The notes under the pieces were generated by a model. It was not told the origin of the DNA and searched no databases. It saw only the letters and a program-made list of their open reading frames with translations. Shown piece after piece: positions 60,217 to 64,000 of a stretch of DNA of 64,000 nt. Both the position numbers and the translations under genes were made by a program. Source of the stretch: Polytrichum commune (Eukaryota; Streptophyta; Polytrichopsida; Polytrichales; Polytrichaceae); NCBI GenBank assembly GCA_950295325.1, contig OX485806.1, forward strand, positions 26,784,001 through 26,848,000. Direction: 5' to 3'. Each line of letters begins with the position of its first letter. The stretch's first letter is position 1.

Positions 60217-60434
60217 GAATGGGGAGAACCGGCTACTGGCTACAGATGAACTGGTTGAGTTTGAGAAATAGCCAGTTGAAGTTTCAAAACATTACATATC
60301 ATTTTAGACAAATTTATAGAATATTCCCCAATGTAATAAAGAACAACTGAAAGATGTCAACATGTTACCGGTTGGACTTGGAAACACTAGGATATCGATC
60401 GATTATGCTCAAAAATCCCCCCAGACACTGATCG
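60217..60434. mobile_element. Inverted copy of the PIE1 intron 1 element
   Basis: Reads 'gaatggggagaaccgg', 'gttgagtttgagaaata', 'ttggacttggaaacactagg' and 'ttatgctcaaaaatc', which match the minus strand of 41,445-41,670 in order. The middle is more diverged than the ends. No coding capacity. Confidence 0.7.
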
Positions 60435-60534
60435 TGTTGCATGACTTGTAACATACTTTGCTCTTGGGGAGTTTCAAGTAAGTACGGGATAGTGTGTGTG
60501 TTTGACAAATTCCATTTGACGTTTAACTTCAAAT

Positions 60535-60795
60535 TCAAAGTGTCACGTGACGTTTTCAAGAACAACAATGAATGTCAATTGACATCTATGTTTTTCTTCT
60601 AAAATGTCACCTCAATGTCACATGCCTAGTAATACATGTCATTTCAAAATTTTAAGGTGTCAACCAACGTGTGACAGTTTTTCCAAAAGTTACACTACAT
60701 GTCAAATTCCAAATTGTGCGTGTCAATTGACATACATTCTTTTCTAGGTGCAGGTTTTTGCATGTCAAATGTCAAAAGCTTGCAAAAACTTTGTC
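60535..60795. repeat. Cluster of TGTCA/TGACA words with two TGTCAATTGACA palindromes
   Basis: TGTCA or TGACA occurs more than a dozen times in 260 bp. It is arranged twice as the perfect palindrome TGTCAATTGACA (60,573-60,584 and 60,721-60,732) and also within TGTCACGTGACG. There is no fixed unit length. This could be a decayed short tandem repeat or an array of binding sites. No adjacent gene uses it obviously. Confidence 0.5.
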
Positions 60796-60939
60796 AAAAA
60801 TATGCACTGGTAGGGGAAATCAATCTCCACGAGTGACAGGGCCTCCAGACTGGCAAGGATTTAGTAGGTTATAAGTATGGAACACCACCTTGTCTGCCAC
60901 TGATTCTCACCTAACTTAGCCCGCTACTGGAAATAATTG

Positions 60940-62205
60940 GTAAAACTTCAAATGACGGTGCCAAACAGGTACTTGAGAGTGATGACTCAATCGGTAACGA
61001 AAGCCCTACCTAATTTTCTGTGCAGATGTAATAATGGGTTCTCAGTGGAATGGCAAACGTTCCATTGAGAGTTTTGTTGGGGTTTCTTGGTAGCGATGGT
61101 TAAATCTCCAATACAGAAATGTTGGAGGAAATGACGATAAACAGGTTCTTGGGAGTGGATTGATTGGCAACGAAATTAAAGTTTCTGTGCAGATGTAAGT
61201 TATGGATTCCAAAGAAAAGGTTGAATGACAAACGTTTGATTGAGAATTTTGTTGAGTTTCTTGGTGATGGGTAAACCGAACAAAAAGCAAATGTTTGAGT
61301 AAATGACGATGGATAGGTTCTTGGGAGCGAAAAGTTGGCAACGAAACTCCCAGTAAGGAAGTAATGGGTTCCCGAAATACCTGTGGCCTGGAGAATGTTT
61401 GATTGAGAATTCTCTGTACAGATGGAATTGTGACGGTGGTATGGCAATCATTTGATTATAAGAGATTTTCTGAGATTTCTTGGTAATGGGAATAAGTACC
61501 GAAGTTGGAGGTTTACCCAACAAAACAAATGTTGGAGCAAATGACGATGAATAGATTCTTGATAGTGATGAGTTTGCAACGGAATTCTATGCTCTGTCCA
61601 GATGGAAAGCTGACGGTGAAATGGCAGACATTTGATGGTGAGAAATTTGCTGAATTATCTTGGTAATGGGTAAGTACCGAAGTTGGAAGTGTACCCAACA
61701 ACAAAACAACGTTGGAGCAAAGGACGATGAAAAGATTCCTGGGATTGATGAGTTGGCAACGATATTCTGTACACATGGAATTGTCCCAGTGATATTGCAA
61801 ACATTTGAGTGAGAAATTTTCTTGGTAAAGAGTAAGTAGTAAACTTGGAGGTGTACCCAACAAAACGATGTTGGAGCAAACGACGATGAACACATAGATT
61901 CTTGGGAGTGATGAGTTGGCGACGGAAACTCTATGTTCTGTCCAGATGGAATCGTGACGGTGGTATTGCAAGCATTTGATTGCGAGACATCTGCTGGGTT
62001 TTCTTGGTAACGGGTAAGTGCCGAAATTTTGGAGGTGTACCCAACAACGAAACAATGTTGGAGCAAATGACGATGAATAGATTCTTGGGAACTGATGAGC
62101 TGGCAACGAAATTCTATTGCTTGTCCACATGGAAATGAGATGGTGGAATGGCAAACATTTGATTGTGAGGAATTTGCAGGGCTTTCTTGGTAATGGGTAG
62201 GTACC
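60940..62205. repeat. Tandem repeat, about 160-190 bp unit, about seven copies
   Basis: The block 'ggagcaaatgacgatgaata' followed by 'gattcttgggagtgatgag' recurs near 60,948, 61,131, 61,302, 61,540, 61,717, 61,878 and 62,066. Each copy then has 'ttggcaacgaaattct', a 'gtccagatgga' segment, 'atggcaaacatttgattg' and 'tttcttggtaatgggtaagt'. One gap is longer (about 238 bp). Copies are diverged. Long minus-strand frames here are by-products of the repeat. Confidence 0.85.
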
Positions 62206-63371
62206 TAAGTGTCGATCAAATTCGGACATGGTGTAATTAACCCAACGGAGGATTCAATTTTAAAAACAAAAGATGGAGAGAGCATTCATGAGAAACACGT
62301 TCCCGGAGTGTTCTCAGCACGGGAATTCCAACTGCTGGGTACCAACTTACTCACAGTAGTTAGTTCTCAAGAGCGACCCCCCCCCCCCCCCCCCCCCGCT
62401 TCTCTTTGAAAGCCGCCAGACACCCTGTTTCTTGAATGTGAGGCTTCTTTCCCCCTCTTTTTGAAGGAGCTGCAATTTCATTTCATAAGGTGGTTGTAAC
62501 TTGTCTGTCTGTAGCTAATAATTGGGTGGTGCATGGGTCAGGGATTTAATAAGTTAAGAGCCGAATTGAGATTTGGTGCAGGGTCCAGGATTTAGTGGAT
62601 CATCAGTTGCTTACGACTTGATTTGCTGCCGTTGTGCATTCCCCAATCTGAAGCTGTCTGAGAAACTTGATCCGTTGCAAGCTCCAGTGGTTGGTTCGCA
62701 CCGAACAATTCTTTCTTCGGTTTTGTGGTTATATTTTGAAGGTCTTAACATTCTGTGGATTTGTAGGGGTTGTTGTATGAATTTTGTGGATCGGTGATGG
62801 TCTTTGGATGTCATTTGGGTTCCACAGGTTCTGAAAACTCCTCTTACGGTGGGCTGAGTCGTATATAGATTCCACTGACATTTATTTATTGATGTTGATT
62901 CCTCTTGATTCATCCAGAGTAGTTTTGGTTGGGTAGTGGTGATAGATTTGCGACCAGTTGAATTACGTACCCCTCGCCTCCTGAGTTTCCGGTTCTCCAT
63001 CTGGCCATCAAGAAACCAAGAAATGATTTTCCTGCCGCCAGATAAATGGGAAGTAATTCGGTCCATTGTGAAGATGGCCCATATGGGAGATGCACAGTGA
63101 ATATTAGTAAAACCCGAACTTTTTTCATGCTGTGTGGTTGGTACTCTTGAATTTTGCAAAGTGGGGTGCGAGGGCGACTCTTCAAGAATTTGTGGTGCAA
63201 CGTTTTCCCATTCAATAAACAAGTAGGCACATCAGGAGTTGTTGAAAGGAAGAAAGCAATCTGTAATGATCAGTAGACAAATTAAAGGTTCGGAGTAGTA
63301 AGAATAGTAGTTGCCGTGTTTCTTGATTTTTCCTTGTGCAAGAAGTCGAAGCAGTGACCGATCGAGGAATA
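62206..63371. other. 5' flank of the right-edge gene
   Basis: Contains a run of 21 C residues (62,377-62,397). No convincing gene is seen on either strand. The part next to 63,372 is presumably promoter and leader of the downstream gene, but no promoter element was identified with confidence. Confidence 0.4.
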
Positions 63372-64000
63372 ATGGCTATGGTTGCAGCGCCGAACGCGTC
63401 ACTTGCATTGCCGTCGACCAACGGACATGCATTGAACAGCAGATCACCTCAAGTTCTCAAAATCCCCATCTCCGACATGGGGGATCTTGGTAACGGTTGC
63501 TGCCTCCAATTCTCCCCGCACATTGAGAACGGTGGCTACCAGCCGCACACATCCCACGACGATTATCAGGTACAGCCGCTTCGATAACCTTCAGCCTGAC
63601 ACCAAAAGCATAGAAATACTTAGAAAGATCATTACCAGGTGAACCTTCGGACGCATAATCTTCTTTCACAAGCAAGATTATTAAATTCATCGCTCCAAGG
63701 TTATCATAATATCAGTATGTTGTATCTTTCTTTTGCTTCTCTCCCATTCTGTGAGCATCTTGCATCTCCATTTGTGATGGGTATGGCATGAGTGACGAAC
63801 TTAGCGGTAAGTGGTGATGGGTGGTGATGATGTTGTATGGGCATAGGGCTCTCCGCCGAGACAAAGCAAGGGGGAAGCGGATCATCATGTTGGCGGCATC
63901 TTCTCCTCCTTCAAGAACAAAATCTTCGGTCCCGAAGGTAAAAGTTCAACATATTTATTAACATACATACGCATCAGATTTGTACAGTAGCAGTAGCACG
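63372..64000 (+). CDS. Partial gene, unrecognised protein N-terminus, runs off the window
   Basis: Exon 1 coding part 63,372-63,569 (66 codons) starts MAMVAAPNASLALPSTNGHA and ends ...HTSHDDYQ at a GT donor. After a 277 bp intron ending ATAG, exon 2 (63,847-63,937) continues in frame with GSPPRQSKGEADHHVGG, then IFSSFKNKIFGPE, and ends at a GTAAAA donor. The frame and splice signals agree across both exons, and an in-frame stop 48 bases upstream supports the ATG. The exon 1 part is low-complexity and polar, with no signal peptide or membrane segment. I do not recognise the family, and the functional domains probably lie beyond the window. Confidence 0.6.

Noticed and set aside
61513-62229. 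Minus-strand open frame of 238 codons
   Set aside because: It follows the tandem repeat at 60.9-62.2 kb, with repeated peptide text in other frames as well. No protein family is suggested.
62611-63222. Minus-strand open frame of 203 codons upstream of the right-edge gene
   Set aside because: Biased residue content, no motif and an overlap with presumed promoter DNA. It is more likely chance.

Overview
This window is nuclear DNA of a land plant. Two host genes are complete and intron-rich. One is an ESCRT-III VPS20 gene on the minus strand (12.7-16.0 kb). The other is a very long PIE1/SWR1-type chromatin remodeller on the plus strand (40.4-56.7 kb). The first exons of a third gene, not recognised, run off the right edge (63.4-64.0 kb). 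The mix of decayed transposons, including a ParB-like/methyltransferase-like gene of a kind I associate with seedless plants, suggests a fern, lycophyte or bryophyte more than a seed plant. That is inference; only 'land plant' is secure.

Layout. 1-12.6 kb: no host gene. It holds a ~200 bp tandem repeat (1-0.96 kb), a 159 bp tandem repeat (2.47-3.42 kb), a MITE with long inverted ends (5.05-5.27 kb), a ~500 bp inverted-end element (6.2-6.7 kb) and a C-rich LINE relic with an RNase H remnant (8.1-10.1 kb). 12.7-16.0 kb: VPS20, six exons, with a 5S-rRNA-like fragment in intron 2. 16.3-17.0 kb: a Stowaway-like MITE just upstream of VPS20. 17.3-18.6 kb: a G/T-rich stretch that looks like a minus-strand LINE relic. 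18.6-24.4 kb: LTR retroelement fossil (Gag with CCHC knuckle, protease-like part). 24.6-32.0 kb: a broken intron-bearing gene with ParB-like and methyltransferase-like motifs, split by a 3,600 bp DNA transposon (27,308-30,907) with near-perfect 24 bp inverted ends, a 4 bp target duplication and an array of about 30 palindromes. 32-38 kb: repeats and unassigned AT-rich DNA. 38.2-40.3 kb: a CpG-rich promoter/leader region with an eightfold GGACGGT-like motif cluster. 40.4-56.7 kb: the PIE1 coding exons. 56.7-63.3 kb: more repeats, several of them inverted copies of families seen further left.

How it works together. There is no operon-like logic here. VPS20 acts at the endosome and PIE1 in the nucleus, depositing H2A.Z. 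The main interest is in the accessory DNA: several repeat families occur twice in opposite orientation across the window, and a non-autonomous transposon made largely of regularly spaced palindromes has landed in an unusual methyltransferase-like gene.
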